DNA from: Legionella nagasakiensis
GTDB taxonomy: Bacteria > Pseudomonadota > Gammaproteobacteria > Legionellales > Legionellaceae
NCBI RefSeq assembly: GCF_900639915.1
Contig: NZ_CAAAID010000002.1
Span: 1-64,000, forward strand
Length of the DNA stretch: 64,000 bases
Reading direction: 5' to 3'
Position 1 is the first letter of the stretch. Every line of letters starts with the position of its first letter. Under the pieces are notes generated by a model, which saw nothing but the letters and a program-made list of their open reading frames with translations, ran no database searches and was not told the origin of the DNA. Position numbers and translations under genes: made by a program. Shown here in pieces: positions 40,555 to 49,729 of the stretch.

Positions 40555-42228
40555 ATGTCGCAATATATTTTCACCATGAACCGAGTCAGTAAAATTGTTG
40601 AAAATCAACGGTTCATTCTCAAGGATATTTCCTTGAGCTTTTTGCCTGGAGCAAAGATTGGCGTATTGGGTTTAAACGGTTCTGGAAAGTCTACGTTGCT
40701 GCGCATTATGGCCGGTGTTGATAAGCAATATGAAGGAGAAGCAAGAGCACAACCAGGCATTAAAATCGGATACCTTGCCCAGGAGCCTGACATTGATTTG
40801 GAAAAAACCGTACGGCAGGTTGTGGAAGAAGCAGTGGTTGACATGAAAAATCTGCTGGCGCAATTTGATGCCATTAGCATGCGTTTTGCTGAACCAATGA
40901 CCGATGATGAAATGACCACTTTGCTTGCTGAACAGGGTGACCTTCAGCATGCTATTGAAATTGGCAGCGGTTGGGATCTTGATCGCCAATTGGAAATTGC
41001 TTCTGATGCACTACGATTGCCTGATTGGGAAACGCCAATTCATGTACTTTCTGGCGGAGAACGACGCCGTGTTGCTTTATGCCGTTTGTTGTTATCCAAT
41101 CCAGATATGTTATTGCTTGATGAGCCAACCAACCATTTGGATGCTGAAAGCGTTGCCTGGCTCGAACGTTATCTTGAAGAATTTCCTGGCACCGTGGTTG
41201 CAGTCACGCATGATCGCTACTTTCTCGATAATGCGGCCGAGTGGATACTGGAATTGGATCGCGGTGAGGGAATTCCTTATAAAGGGAATTATACGGCTTG
41301 GCTTGAACAAAAAACTGCACGGCTTGAAGCTGAGCAAAAGCAACAGGCATCGCATCAGCGTGCAATTAAAGCGGAGCTTGAGTGGGTTCGCACTTCTCCT
41401 AAAGGTCGCCATGCCAAGAATAAAGCAAGATTGGCCCGCTTTGAAGAATTAAATTCAAAAGAATTTCAGAAACGTAATGAAACGAATGAATTATACATTC
41501 CCCCTGGCGAGCGTTTGGGTGATTTGGTTCTAGAGGGAAATAATATCTGTAAAGCGTTTGGTGATCGGTTACTGTTTGATGATTTTAATTTCCATTTGCC
41601 AAAAGGAGGCGTATTGGGCGTCATCGGTCCTAATGGTGCTGGTAAATCGACATTTTTGAAAATGATTACCGGTCAATTAGAACCGGATACGGGTGAAATC
41701 CGTATTGGTGAGACAGTACATCTTGCTTATGTCGATCAGATGCGTGATCACTTGGATGATCACAAAACGGTCTGGGAAGAAATTACCGATGGACATGACA
41801 TTATTCAGGTCGGTGCTTTTCAGATGCCTTCTCGTGCGTATGTTGGTCGCTTTAACTTTAAGGGGCCAGATCAGCAAAAGAAGATGTCGCAACTGTCAGG
41901 AGGCGAGCGCAATCGAGTGCACTTGGCCAAATTGCTCAAGTGCGGCGGTAACGTATTACTTCTTGATGAGCCTAGCAACGATTTGGATGTGGAGACACTA
42001 AGGGCATTGGAAGACGCCATTTTAAGTTTTCCGGGTTGTGCGGTCGTTGTTTCCCATGATCGCTGGTTTTTAGATAGGATCTGCACCCATCTTATTGCGT
42101 TTGAAGGTGATTCCCAGGTGATATTTATTGAAGGCGGTTATCGTGATTATGAAGAAGATAGGAAGCGACGTTTAGGGGACAAAGCGAATAGGCCGTCAAG
42201 AATTAAATACCGCAGAATAACAGTTTGA
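40555..42228 (+). CDS. ettA: Energy-dependent translational throttle protein EttA (ABC-F)
   Basis: Binds the ribosomal E site and gates the first elongation cycles according to ATP/ADP. The 557-residue protein has two ABC domains: Walker A GLNGSGKSTLL with LSGGERRRVALCRLLLSNPDMLLLDEPTN, and GPNGAGKSTFLK with LSGGERNRVHLAKLL and LLLDEPSNDLD. The EttA-specific arm and P-site tRNA-interaction motif (KAELEWVRTSPKGRHAKNKARLARFEEL) lie between them. There is no membrane domain. It follows tdh by 34 bp. Confidence 0.96.
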   Translation: MSQYIFTMNRVSKIVENQRFILKDISLSFLPGAKIGVLGLNGSGKSTLLRIMAGVDKQYEGEARAQPGIKIGYLAQEPDIDLEKTVRQVVEEAVVDMKNLLAQFDAISMRFAEPMTDDEMTTLLAEQGDLQHAIEIGSGWDLDRQLEIASDALRLPDWETPIHVLSGGERRRVALCRLLLSNPDMLLLDEPTNHLDAESVAWLERYLEEFPGTVVAVTHDRYFLDNAAEWILELDRGEGIPYKGNYTAWLEQKTARLEAEQKQQASHQRAIKAELEWVRTSPKGRHAKNKARLARFEELNSKEFQKRNETNELYIPPGERLGDLVLEGNNICKAFGDRLLFDDFNFHLPKGGVLGVIGPNGAGKSTFLKMITGQLEPDTGEIRIGETVHLAYVDQMRDHLDDHKTVWEEITDGHDIIQVGAFQMPSRAYVGRFNFKGPDQQKKMSQLSGGERNRVHLAKLLKCGGNVLLLDEPSNDLDVETLRALEDAILSFPGCAVVVSHDRWFLDRICTHLIAFEGDSQVIFIEGGYRDYEEDRKRRLGDKANRPSRIKYRRITV

Positions 42229-42260
42229 AATCCATCTTTTAGATTAGAGGTCTTTTTCTT

Positions 42261-42863
42261 ATGAATAAGTCTTTATTGTTTGGTTTATCAATGTCCTTGG
42301 CGTTGACGGGGTGTGTTGAATTTGATGAATCAACCTATATTACTGATGATAACGGCATGGTTCATCATACCAAGCATTATTTAAGAGATTATCGCGGGAG
42401 AAATTATTTCCCTCAGGAAATAAAAGGGACTGGTAAAAAACAATTTGTCTTTGACCCGAAGGCTGCTGCTTGGGCTGCTTACGATGCAGAAGGGCATCGT
42501 GTGATGACCGGAAGTGCTTCTGGAGGGAAAGAGTTTTGTGAAGATATAAAAAAGCCCTGCCGCACCGTAACAGGCAATTTCCGAGTCTATAATAAACGCG
42601 GAATTGACTGTAAGTCTGGAGAATATCCTGTGCAAACGGAGGGTGGGGCAAAAATGCCTTATTGCATGTATTTTTATCGTGGTTTTACGATTCATGCAGC
42701 CTACGAGGTACCACCATACAATTCGAGTCATGGATGCGTCCGTGTATTACCCAGTGCGGCAAAATGGTTGAATGAGGAGTTCATTGATATAGGCACGCAG
42801 GTTACTGTTTTGTCCTATGAAGATGAGGATGGTGATAAAGATGAGGTTATCTCTAAGTCATGA
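42261..42863 (+). CDS. L,D-transpeptidase (YkuD) lipoprotein, EnhA-like
   Basis: The 200-aa precursor has a lipobox LTGC (lipidated Cys18). The YkuD catalytic motif is HxxxxxxxxxxSSHGCVR, with His145, Ser156, His157 and Cys159. Such enzymes form 3-3 peptidoglycan cross-links or attach proteins to peptidoglycan. Legionella proteins of this class are called EnhA (enhanced entry). Extra cysteines at 93, 100, 117 and 135 may form disulfides. An acidic tail (EDEDGDKDE) is unusual. It follows ettA by 32 bp. Confidence 0.88.
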   Translation: MNKSLLFGLSMSLALTGCVEFDESTYITDDNGMVHHTKHYLRDYRGRNYFPQEIKGTGKKQFVFDPKAAAWAAYDAEGHRVMTGSASGGKEFCEDIKKPCRTVTGNFRVYNKRGIDCKSGEYPVQTEGGAKMPYCMYFYRGFTIHAAYEVPPYNSSHGCVRVLPSAAKWLNEEFIDIGTQVTVLSYEDEDGDKDEVISKS

Positions 42864-42883
42864 CGCAGCCACAAAAGCCCCTA

Positions 42884-42921
42884 TGTGACCGGTCTCTTTC
42901 GTTACCTATGGGCCGGTCACA
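42884..42921. repeat. Inverted repeat between two convergent genes, possible terminator
   Basis: TGTGACCGG (42884-42892) pairs with CCGGTCACA (42913-42921) around a 20-nt loop. On the minus strand it is followed by ATAGGGGCTTTTG, which could terminate the IcmL-like/hutG transcript. No T run follows on the plus strand. Confidence 0.45.
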
Positions 42922-42975
42922 CACAAACTCTAGATAAAAGTCCTTTGTAAAAAGGATGAAGTAATAACAAAAGCA

Positions 42976-43674
42976 CTACTGTTGCTCAGTAGGTGATGTT
43001 GGTTTCTCATTTTCAGTCTGGGTTTGTTCTTTTGCCTGCGAGGTTTCGGGTTGTTTGCTATCTGCAGCGGCGGGTTTGTTTGCTTGATTGTTAGGTAACC
43101 TGGGTGTTGCGATCATTTGCATGATGCCAAGATCCCCAGATACTTTTCGACCAATTAAAACATCAACAGAAAGAAGTTGTGTCAGCTTTTGCTTGTCATT
43201 CTGATAGACCACCTGCAGCGGTACCGTTACTTTCCATTGATTTTCTTTAACAGGGTTGATTTTTATTTCTCCATCAACTTGACTACTAACACTCAATTTT
43301 TGTGTCTTAATGGCATTAATATTTCCTGATTGCTCGAGTGCGGTATGAAAACCTTGCCAGCCTTGTTCGGTAAAGCAAGCTTTGAGTTTTTCTAATTCTT
43401 GATCAAGCGCAGGAGAATTGAAATCAAACGATTGCACGGTCGCTTTTTCTGCCCATGATTTAATAAGTTCTGGGTCAATATCCGTTTTATCTGCAGGGAT
43501 ATGATACTCACAATTTATGACCGTTGATGCTTGTGGTGTGGCGGTATCCTCCGTATTTGGCAGTGTTTGTAAGGCTTGCATGCTTGAGGTCGACGTATTA
43601 GGTGCTGTGTTATCGGCATAGGCAGGGAAACCAAGGATTGCGGCCAGAGCCGAACAGAGGATGGTTTTATTCAT
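42976..43674 (-). CDS. DotI/IcmL-domain periplasmic protein (IcmL-like)
   Basis: The 232-aa precursor has a signal peptide (cleavage near AYA-DN) and no membrane anchor afterwards. Residues about 66-190 match the DotI/IcmL family by pattern: helix LIKSWAEKATVQSFDFN, FTEQGWQGFHTALEQSGN (101-118), IKTQKLSVSSQ, then beta strands WKVTVPLQVVYQND and LLSVDVLIGRK. A Gln/Glu/Pro-rich tail ends the protein. True DotI/IcmL have an N-terminal TM helix; Legionella also carries standalone IcmL-like paralogues. The start overlaps the hutG stop by ATGA, so the two are coupled. Function is unproven. Confidence 0.75.
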   Translation of the reverse strand: MNKTILCSALAAILGFPAYADNTAPNTSTSSMQALQTLPNTEDTATPQASTVINCEYHIPADKTDIDPELIKSWAEKATVQSFDFNSPALDQELEKLKACFTEQGWQGFHTALEQSGNINAIKTQKLSVSSQVDGEIKINPVKENQWKVTVPLQVVYQNDKQKLTQLLSVDVLIGRKVSGDLGIMQMIATPRLPNNQANKPAAADSKQPETSQAKEQTQTENEKPTSPTEQQ

Positions 43675-44645
43675 GCGTAAGTTCCTTCATCAGTTAAATT
43701 TAATAATTCAGCCAACAGAATCGCTGCCAAACGCGCAGTTTTTTGGCCTTGATCCAGTGGTGGTGATAGTTCAGCAACATCAAGGCTTATCACTTTGCCA
43801 CTTTGTTTGATATATTTCAACAGGGGCAGGGCTTGCCATGGATTTAACCCCATTGGCTGTGGCGCACTAACACCTGGGGCAAAACATTCTGCAAACACAT
43901 CAAGGCAAATCGATAAATACAGGTATTCATGACGTAACATAAAATCATCAAGAAATGCCATTTGCCAAGCAACACTTTCGTTATGAATTTGTTCGGCGGT
44001 TAAATAAGACACATTCCACTCTTTGGCCCGTTCAAAAAGACTTTTGGTGTTTGCTGTCGATTGAATGCCAAGACAACAATAATCAAAAGACAGGTTGTTT
44101 TGTTGGCAATGGTCTTTAATTTGCCAGAAAGGAGTTCCTGAAGTGCCTAATCCATGTTGAGGAGGGCGCAAATCAAAATGGGCATCGAAATTAATAATAC
44201 CCATTTTAGGATAATGAGAAACCAAGCCAAGAAAATGAGGCCAGGCTATTTCATGCCCTCCACCGAATGCTAGGGTTGTATGTCCTTGCTGATGACAATG
44301 ATCCATTAAAGCAGCAAATTGATGTTGTGCTTTTTCAAGATTGCTATCCGGGCAGGTAATATTGCCAATATCAAAAATCTGCCGCTGATGGTGGCACGCG
44401 AGTTTGCCTAATTGCTCGCGTATGGCATTTGGTCCTGTTTTTGCACCGATTCGGCCTAAGTTGCGTTTGATTCCTTCGTCACTACAAAACCCTAAAATGA
44501 CGGATTGTTTTGTAGGCGCCATTGACTCAGAGAGTAAGTTGATGCAGTGTGCTTGTTGAAAATAACGTTCACCAGAAAGACTGTCTTTTCTTCCTTGCCA
44601 AAGGGATGGTGTAGGGGGAGTGTAATCAGGAAGGTCAGGCAGCAT
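43671..44645 (-). CDS. hutG: Formimidoylglutamase
   Basis: Hydrolyses N-formimino-L-glutamate to glutamate and formamide in histidine breakdown. The ATG at 44645 has AAGGAG seven bases upstream, giving 324 aa. The arginase-fold manganese ligands are in GGGHEIAWPH, INFDAHFDLR and SICLDVFAE, with DVAELSP near the end. hutI is present nearby on the other strand; hutH and hutU are not in the window. It overlaps the IcmL-like start by 4 bp. Confidence 0.9.
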   Translation of the reverse strand: MLPDLPDYTPPTPSLWQGRKDSLSGERYFQQAHCINLLSESMAPTKQSVILGFCSDEGIKRNLGRIGAKTGPNAIREQLGKLACHHQRQIFDIGNITCPDSNLEKAQHQFAALMDHCHQQGHTTLAFGGGHEIAWPHFLGLVSHYPKMGIINFDAHFDLRPPQHGLGTSGTPFWQIKDHCQQNNLSFDYCCLGIQSTANTKSLFERAKEWNVSYLTAEQIHNESVAWQMAFLDDFMLRHEYLYLSICLDVFAECFAPGVSAPQPMGLNPWQALPLLKYIKQSGKVISLDVAELSPPLDQGQKTARLAAILLAELLNLTDEGTYA

Positions 44646-44877
44646 CTTATTCTCCTTCAATTTTCCCAGTCATTTTTTGACTTTGTCAGTAATAACCAAA
44701 GTAAGCATACTCATAAGCGGCGATTCTGTCATCTCAATTTGATTGATATCAGCCGCCATCATGGTTCTAAGAATAGGGCAATGGTAAAATGGATGGCAAT
44801 GTCTCCAGCAAAGTCGTGCCAAGTAGGGTGATGTCTGCTATCATCTGCGCTGTTCTAAATTTTTAATTGGAGCCGCG

Positions 44878-45633
44878 GTGTATATCATAACTGGAGGCGG
44901 AAGCGGAATTGGTCGGGCACTTGCGCAGGCTTTGGCAAAGCGAGGCCAGTCTGTGCTTGTTATTGGCCGTCGCGAGCAGCCTTTGCTTGAAACGGCTTCA
45001 TTCGATGAGAACATTCGTTATCTTTGTGCCGATGTGTCGACTCATCAAGGGCGCCAATACATCACGGAACAAATAAAAACAGAAGTCCGAGGACTTATCC
45101 ATAATGCCGGAATCATCGAGCCTATTATGCCGATTGCTGACATGAAGGAATCTGCATGGCGGCAAGTGATGGCCACCAATGTGGAAGCCCCTTTGTTTTT
45201 GACACAATCATTACGGAAAAACCTGATAAACGGTCGAGTATTACATATTGGGTCGGGTGCTGCTTATTTCCCGGTGGCTGGCTGGAGTGCTTATTGTGTG
45301 TCGAAAGCGGCTTTGTCCATGTTGACTCGGTGCAGTCAGTTAGACTATGACCATATAGCGTTTGCCAGTGTTATGCCCGGAATTATCGATACCGACATGC
45401 AAGGTGTTATCCGCGGTGCAAATCATATGGAAGAAGAGAAACTGGAGTTTTTTAAACGCTTGAAGCGATGCGGGCAATTGCTTACGCCAGAAACGGTAGC
45501 TCTTTTTTTATGCTGGTTGCTATTGGGTATGGATGACAATCGTTATGTTTCCCAGGAGTGGGATATCTATGATACGGCGCATCATACAGATTGGCTGATT
45601 CCTCCACATACAGTGCCGACCTGGGACGAATGA
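44878..45633 (+). CDS. Short-chain dehydrogenase/reductase (SDR)
   Basis: The GTG start has TTGGAG upstream. The 251-residue protein has the classical SDR motifs: cofactor loop TGGGSGIGRAL near the N-terminus, NAG at about 75, catalytic Ser in HIGSGAAY, and YCVSK with Tyr and Lys. The C-terminal region is unlike well-known members, so the substrate is unknown. hutI starts 3 bp after its stop, suggesting co-expression with histidine breakdown. Confidence 0.85.
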   Translation: MYIITGGGSGIGRALAQALAKRGQSVLVIGRREQPLLETASFDENIRYLCADVSTHQGRQYITEQIKTEVRGLIHNAGIIEPIMPIADMKESAWRQVMATNVEAPLFLTQSLRKNLINGRVLHIGSGAAYFPVAGWSAYCVSKAALSMLTRCSQLDYDHIAFASVMPGIIDTDMQGVIRGANHMEEEKLEFFKRLKRCGQLLTPETVALFLCWLLLGMDDNRYVSQEWDIYDTAHHTDWLIPPHTVPTWDE

Positions 45634-45636
45634 GTG

Positions 45637-46854
45637 ATGACTGGATGTGATTTATTATTACAGGATGCAACCATGGTGGATAGACATGGCAGGCAGCATA
45701 AAGGACAAGCCATTGCCATAGCAAACGGCCGCATTCTTTGGTCTGGCCCATTAAGTCAATTGCCACAGCACTATCTTAAACAGGCGATAAAAACAGAGCA
45801 GTGTCAAGGGAAACTCATTACGCCAGGACTCATTGATTGTCATACCCATCTCGTTTATGCAGGTAACAGGGCTGATGAATTTAAAAAACGGCTGGAGGGG
45901 GTGACTTATGCAGAAATTGCCCAAAGCGGCGGAGGTATTTTATCCACGGTAAAACAGACGCGGGCGGTTTCCGAAGAGGTGTTGTTGCAGCAGTCACTGC
46001 CACGAATTCAGGCACTGGGTGCTGAAGGAGTGACTACCGTGGAAATAAAATCTGGATATGGGCTCGATCTGGATAGTGAATTAAAAATGCTGCGGGTTGC
46101 AAAAAAACTGGAAAAAATAACCGGGATACGAGTCTTAACGACGTTTCTGGGAGCCCATGCCATACCGCCAGAATACCATGGCAGAAGCCAGGATTATGTG
46201 GATTATTTGTGTCAAGAGGTATTACCAACTGTGGTTGAAGCAGGACTTGCTGATGCGGTGGATGTATTTTGCGAATCCATTGCTTTTTCATTAGTACAAA
46301 CGGAACAACTGTTCCGTCGAGCGCAAGAATTGGGATTACGTGTCAAGTGCCACGCCGAGCAATTATCAAACATGGGTGCTACAGCACTTGCGGCCCAGTA
46401 TGGTGCATTGTCTTCTGACCATTTAGAACATCTGGATGAGGCGGGTATTGCAGCCATGGCAAACGCTAATATGGTAGCCGTCTTGCTGCCAGGTGCTTAC
46501 TATTTTTTACGTGAAACTCGCAAGCCTCCGGTTGAATTATTACGGCGGGCCGGAGTAGGCATGGCCATTGCGACGGATTGCAATCCCGGCTCCTCACCGA
46601 CGACGTCTCTTTTGCTGATGATGAATATGGCCTGTCAATTTTTTTCACTGACAATACTTGAGGTTTGGAGTGCGGTGACTTATCAAGCAGCAAGGGCATT
46701 AGGACTGTCTGAGGAAACTGGATCATTAGAAGCAGGAAAGCGGGCAGATTTGATTCGTTGGTCAGTTTGTGAATCTGAACAATTATGTTACCAGTTTGGT
46801 TATCCATTTACGCACGATACGATGATCGCGGGTCAATGGCAGAATCCTTCGTGA
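45637..46854 (+). CDS. hutI: Imidazolonepropionase
   Basis: Opens the imidazolone ring to give formiminoglutamate, the substrate of HutG. From the ATG at 45637 (a GTG one codon upstream is possible) the protein is 405 aa. It has the amidohydrolase metal motif [15 protein letters not shown], then [51 protein letters not shown] and the metal Asp in [11 protein letters not shown]. All are hallmarks of HutI. It lies immediately after the SDR gene. Confidence 0.95.
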   Translation: MTGCDLLLQDATMVDRHGRQHKGQAIAIANGRILWSGPLSQLPQHYLKQAIKTEQCQGKLITPGLIDCHTHLVYAGNRADEFKKRLEGVTYAEIAQSGGGILSTVKQTRAVSEEVLLQQSLPRIQALGAEGVTTVEIKSGYGLDLDSELKMLRVAKKLEKITGIRVLTTFLGAHAIPPEYHGRSQDYVDYLCQEVLPTVVEAGLADAVDVFCESIAFSLVQTEQLFRRAQELGLRVKCHAEQLSNMGATALAAQYGALSSDHLEHLDEAGIAAMANANMVAVLLPGAYYFLRETRKPPVELLRRAGVGMAIATDCNPGSSPTTSLLLMMNMACQFFSLTILEVWSAVTYQAARALGLSEETGSLEAGKRADLIRWSVCESEQLCYQFGYPFTHDTMIAGQWQNPS

Positions 46855-46870
46855 AGGGATGGTTTTATTT

Positions 46871-46909
46871 AGAACCTGTTTGCATAGCTAAACTCTGAAG
46901 ACAGATTCT
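46871..46909. repeat. Family 1 MITE-like element, copy D (39-bp internally deleted remnant)
   Basis: AGAACCTGTTTGCATAGCTA joined directly to a right end ACTCTGAAGACAGATTCT lacks the whole inner inverted repeat. Both termini have point changes from the consensus. It lies between hutI and the DUF3298-type gene and looks like a decayed deletion product. Confidence 0.75.
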
Positions 46910-46956
46910 TAAAACGGATGAAAGTATTTTTGTAGTCAGCCTATGAGGAATTAAAC

Positions 46957-47646
46957 ATGCAGCGGAAATTTTTTCTGGTTGGGTTGTTGTTAAGTTTAAC
47001 CACGCACATAGCTTTTGCAGTGCCTCCAGAAGCACAAACGATCCAGCAGGAAACGCCCGAATACATCATGAATATCCGTTATCCTGACGAATTTTCGTCG
47101 ACACAGGTGAATGAAATTGTGGCGGCATTCATTAAAAATAGAAAAAATAATTTTCTTAAGATGGTCAGCAAGGGAGACAACATTCCTGCCAGTGTTACCA
47201 GTAAAAACAGTTTATACATTGATTATAAAATACCCTATCAGAGTCATGATGCCTTAAGTGTCCTGTTTGATACTTCTATTTACCATCGAGGCGCAGCTCA
47301 CCCTTCGCCTGCATTGATTACTTTTAATTTTATTCATGGGAAACAAGTTAAGCTGGAGGAAATGTTTACGCCCGGCAGTGATTATCTGAATCGCCTGGCG
47401 AAACTTTGTCGAGAAGCACTCCTGAAGAAAAAATTACCGACGTATGATTTGGTGAACGAAGGAACAAAACCTGAAAAACAAAATTTTAATACCTGGTATT
47501 TCTCTAGCAGTGGTTTGGTTATCGTCTTTAATGTTTATCAAGTGGCACCTTATTTTGTTGGCCCACAATATGTTGAGTTGCCTCGTAGCGCATTAGCTGA
47601 TGCATTAAATGGCAAAGTAGCACAAGCTGTTTGGGGATCTCAATGA
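46957..47646 (+). CDS. Secreted DUF3298/PdaC-like domain protein
   Basis: The 229-aa precursor has a signal peptide (cleavage near AFA-VPPEA). The mature part resembles the DUF4163-DUF3298 pair of RsiV/PdaC-type proteins: IDYKIPYQSHDALSVLFDTSIYHRGAAHPSPALITFNFIHGKQVKLEEMF, and the closing signature FNVYQVAPYFVGPQYVELPRSAL. Relatives bind lysozyme (RsiV) or accompany peptidoglycan deacetylases; no deacetylase domain is present here. The stop overlaps the OPT transporter start by ATGA, so the two are coupled. Confidence 0.8.
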   Translation: MQRKFFLVGLLLSLTTHIAFAVPPEAQTIQQETPEYIMNIRYPDEFSSTQVNEIVAAFIKNRKNNFLKMVSKGDNIPASVTSKNSLYIDYKIPYQSHDALSVLFDTSIYHRGAAHPSPALITFNFIHGKQVKLEEMFTPGSDYLNRLAKLCREALLKKKLPTYDLVNEGTKPEKQNFNTWYFSSSGLVIVFNVYQVAPYFVGPQYVELPRSALADALNGKVAQAVWGSQ

Positions 47647-49640
47647 GTCATCCATCCCCTTTCGTTGCTGCTGAGGAAAAAATTGCGGAATTAAGCTTGC
47701 GAAGCATTGTGCTGGCTGTGCTATTAACATTATTGCTTGCCATGTCTAATGCTTATCTTGCTTTAAAGTTGGGTATTTTGACGTCTGCCTCTATTCCAGC
47801 AGCGATTATTTCCATGGGTATTTTGCGTTTATTTAAAGACGCCACCATTCTTGAAAACAATGCAGTGCAAACGGCTGCTTCCGCAGGTGAAGCGGTAGCA
47901 GGCGGTATTGTTTATACCATTCCAGCTTTAATTATCATCGGCTATTGGCATCATTTTGATTACTTGACCAATTTTTTTATAGCAGCCAGTGGTGGGGTGC
48001 TTGGTGTGTTGTTTTCTATTCCATTACGCCGAATTCTTGTGAATGAAAAGGCATTACGGTTTCCAGAAGGGCGAGCCATCGCCGAAGTATTAAAAACATC
48101 CATGGATAAGATAGGGATTCGAGATATTGTCTGGGGGGGTGTCATTGGCGGTATACTGGAACTCTTACAAGTTGGTTTTAAGATTCTGGCGAATAGCTGG
48201 AGCTATTGGTTTGTTGCTAAACGTTCAATTTTTGGATTTGGAGCAGGTTTTTCAGCAACCATGATAGGTGCCGGTTATCTAGTTGGTCATCACATGGCGC
48301 TCAGCATATTTTTAGGTGCGATTATTTCCTGGATGGTTGCCCTGCCTATCGTTAGTCAATTTTATCCGGAATTTTTAATCCATTATCCAGCGGATAAAGC
48401 GGCACAATTTCTATGGAATAGTGAAATGCGGTATATGGGAATTGGTGCCATGCTGTTTGCTGGTGTATGGACATTTATTAAATTAATAAAACCGTTGCTT
48501 CATAACATAAGAAACTCGTTGCAGTGCTTTGTAAGTAAAAATCATGCCGAATTGCAATTACCGCGGACTGATCGGGATATTCCTATACCATTTATTCTCA
48601 TTGGTGTATTGATTATGGCCGCTGTATTATTTCTTTTCTTTCAGGTTGTTTTTCCTTTAGCCCAGGCTGGATTGGATGGTGATTTTTCTCCGACCTTGGT
48701 CTTTGCGATGGTTCTGTATGTCCTTATTATCGGTTTTCTTTTTTCCGTCATTACTGCTTATTTTTCTGGCATGGTAGGAGTGACGGCGAGTCCCGGAAGC
48801 TCTGTGGTGATTGCTGGAATTTTATTTGCCGCCTGGTTGCTTTTGAGTGTCCTTAAGTTAGTTGTGCCTTTTCCGCTGAGTGATGAGCAACTCATGGCAG
48901 CTGAAGCAATTACCATCATCATTGGTTCTGTAGTTACAGGAATTGCTGCGATTGCCAATGATAATACTCAGGATTTGAAAGTTGGCCAATTGGTTGGCGC
49001 AACACCTTGGAAACAACAATTGATGTTGCTGTTAGGCGTTTTGATTTCTGCGTTAATCATTCCTCCTGTGATGCAACTTTTGTTTAACGTTTATGGTATT
49101 GCTGGTGTTATTCCTCATGAGGGAATGGATATCAGTCAAACGTTGCCTGCACCAACGGCAGCACTGCTTGCAGCCGTGACAGAAGCTGTATTTCGCAATA
49201 CATTGCCTTGGATGATGATGCTAATCGGTGCGGCAATTATTATTATGATTCTTGTTCTTGAGCGCCTCCTAAAATTGCAGCGATGGATTCATCTTTCGAT
49301 TTTAGGGGTTGCCATTGGCATGTATCTTCCTCTCGCTTCTTCTTTTCCATTGTTTTTAGGGGGGGTGATTGCCATGATTGTCAATTGGCGCTTACATAAG
49401 AAAGGCATGGAAAAGGAAAATGAAAATAAGCGTAAGCAGGTCGGCACATTGATTGCGTGTGGTCTGGTGGCTGGATCGGCATTGATTGATGTGTTGCTGG
49501 CGATTCCTTTTTCTATTGTTCATAGTCCTGATGCTTTAAAGCTTGTTGGGTCAGGCTGGCATGCATATGGTGTGGTATTGGGAGTCTTATCAACCGTATT
49601 GCTTGCTGCTTGGATAGAACGTCGTGTGTGTCATGCGTAA
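47643..49640 (+). CDS. OPT family oligopeptide transporter
   Basis: The ATG at 47643 has GGGGA at good spacing; the protein is 665 aa. About 14-16 membrane segments span the whole length. The OPT signatures include SNAYLALKLGILTSASIPAAIISMGIL, NNAVQTAASAGEAVAGGIVYTIPAL, RFPEGRAIAEVL and ANDNTQDLKVGQLVGATPWKQQ. This is the bacterial OPT branch, which takes up small peptides or metal chelates. It overlaps the preceding gene by 4 bp. Confidence 0.93.
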   Translation: MSHPSPFVAAEEKIAELSLRSIVLAVLLTLLLAMSNAYLALKLGILTSASIPAAIISMGILRLFKDATILENNAVQTAASAGEAVAGGIVYTIPALIIIGYWHHFDYLTNFFIAASGGVLGVLFSIPLRRILVNEKALRFPEGRAIAEVLKTSMDKIGIRDIVWGGVIGGILELLQVGFKILANSWSYWFVAKRSIFGFGAGFSATMIGAGYLVGHHMALSIFLGAIISWMVALPIVSQFYPEFLIHYPADKAAQFLWNSEMRYMGIGAMLFAGVWTFIKLIKPLLHNIRNSLQCFVSKNHAELQLPRTDRDIPIPFILIGVLIMAAVLFLFFQVVFPLAQAGLDGDFSPTLVFAMVLYVLIIGFLFSVITAYFSGMVGVTASPGSSVVIAGILFAAWLLLSVLKLVVPFPLSDEQLMAAEAITIIIGSVVTGIAAIANDNTQDLKVGQLVGATPWKQQLMLLLGVLISALIIPPVMQLLFNVYGIAGVIPHEGMDISQTLPAPTAALLAAVTEAVFRNTLPWMMMLIGAAIIIMILVLERLLKLQRWIHLSILGVAIGMYLPLASSFPLFLGGVIAMIVNWRLHKKGMEKENENKRKQVGTLIACGLVAGSALIDVLLAIPFSIVHSPDALKLVGSGWHAYGVVLGVLSTVLLAAWIERRVCHA

Positions 49641-49670
49641 AAGGCTACTGTCCAGCCTGATCGACCTCTT

Positions 49671-49720
49671 AAATTCCTCCCTTGCATAAAGGGAGGTTAG
49701 GATTTTAAAAAAGGGAGGAA
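49671..49720. repeat. Family 2 CCTCCCTTT-type repeat, copy 3 (inverted)
   Basis: CCTCCCTT-GCATA-AAGGGAGG forms a strong hairpin at 49676-49696, followed by TTAGGATTTT and a further AAGGGAGGAA. Read on the minus strand it repeats copy 1 (AATCCTAACCTCCCTTT...). It lies between the convergent OPT and valS genes and could terminate both. Confidence 0.7.
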
Positions 49721-49729
49721 GAGTAGCAT

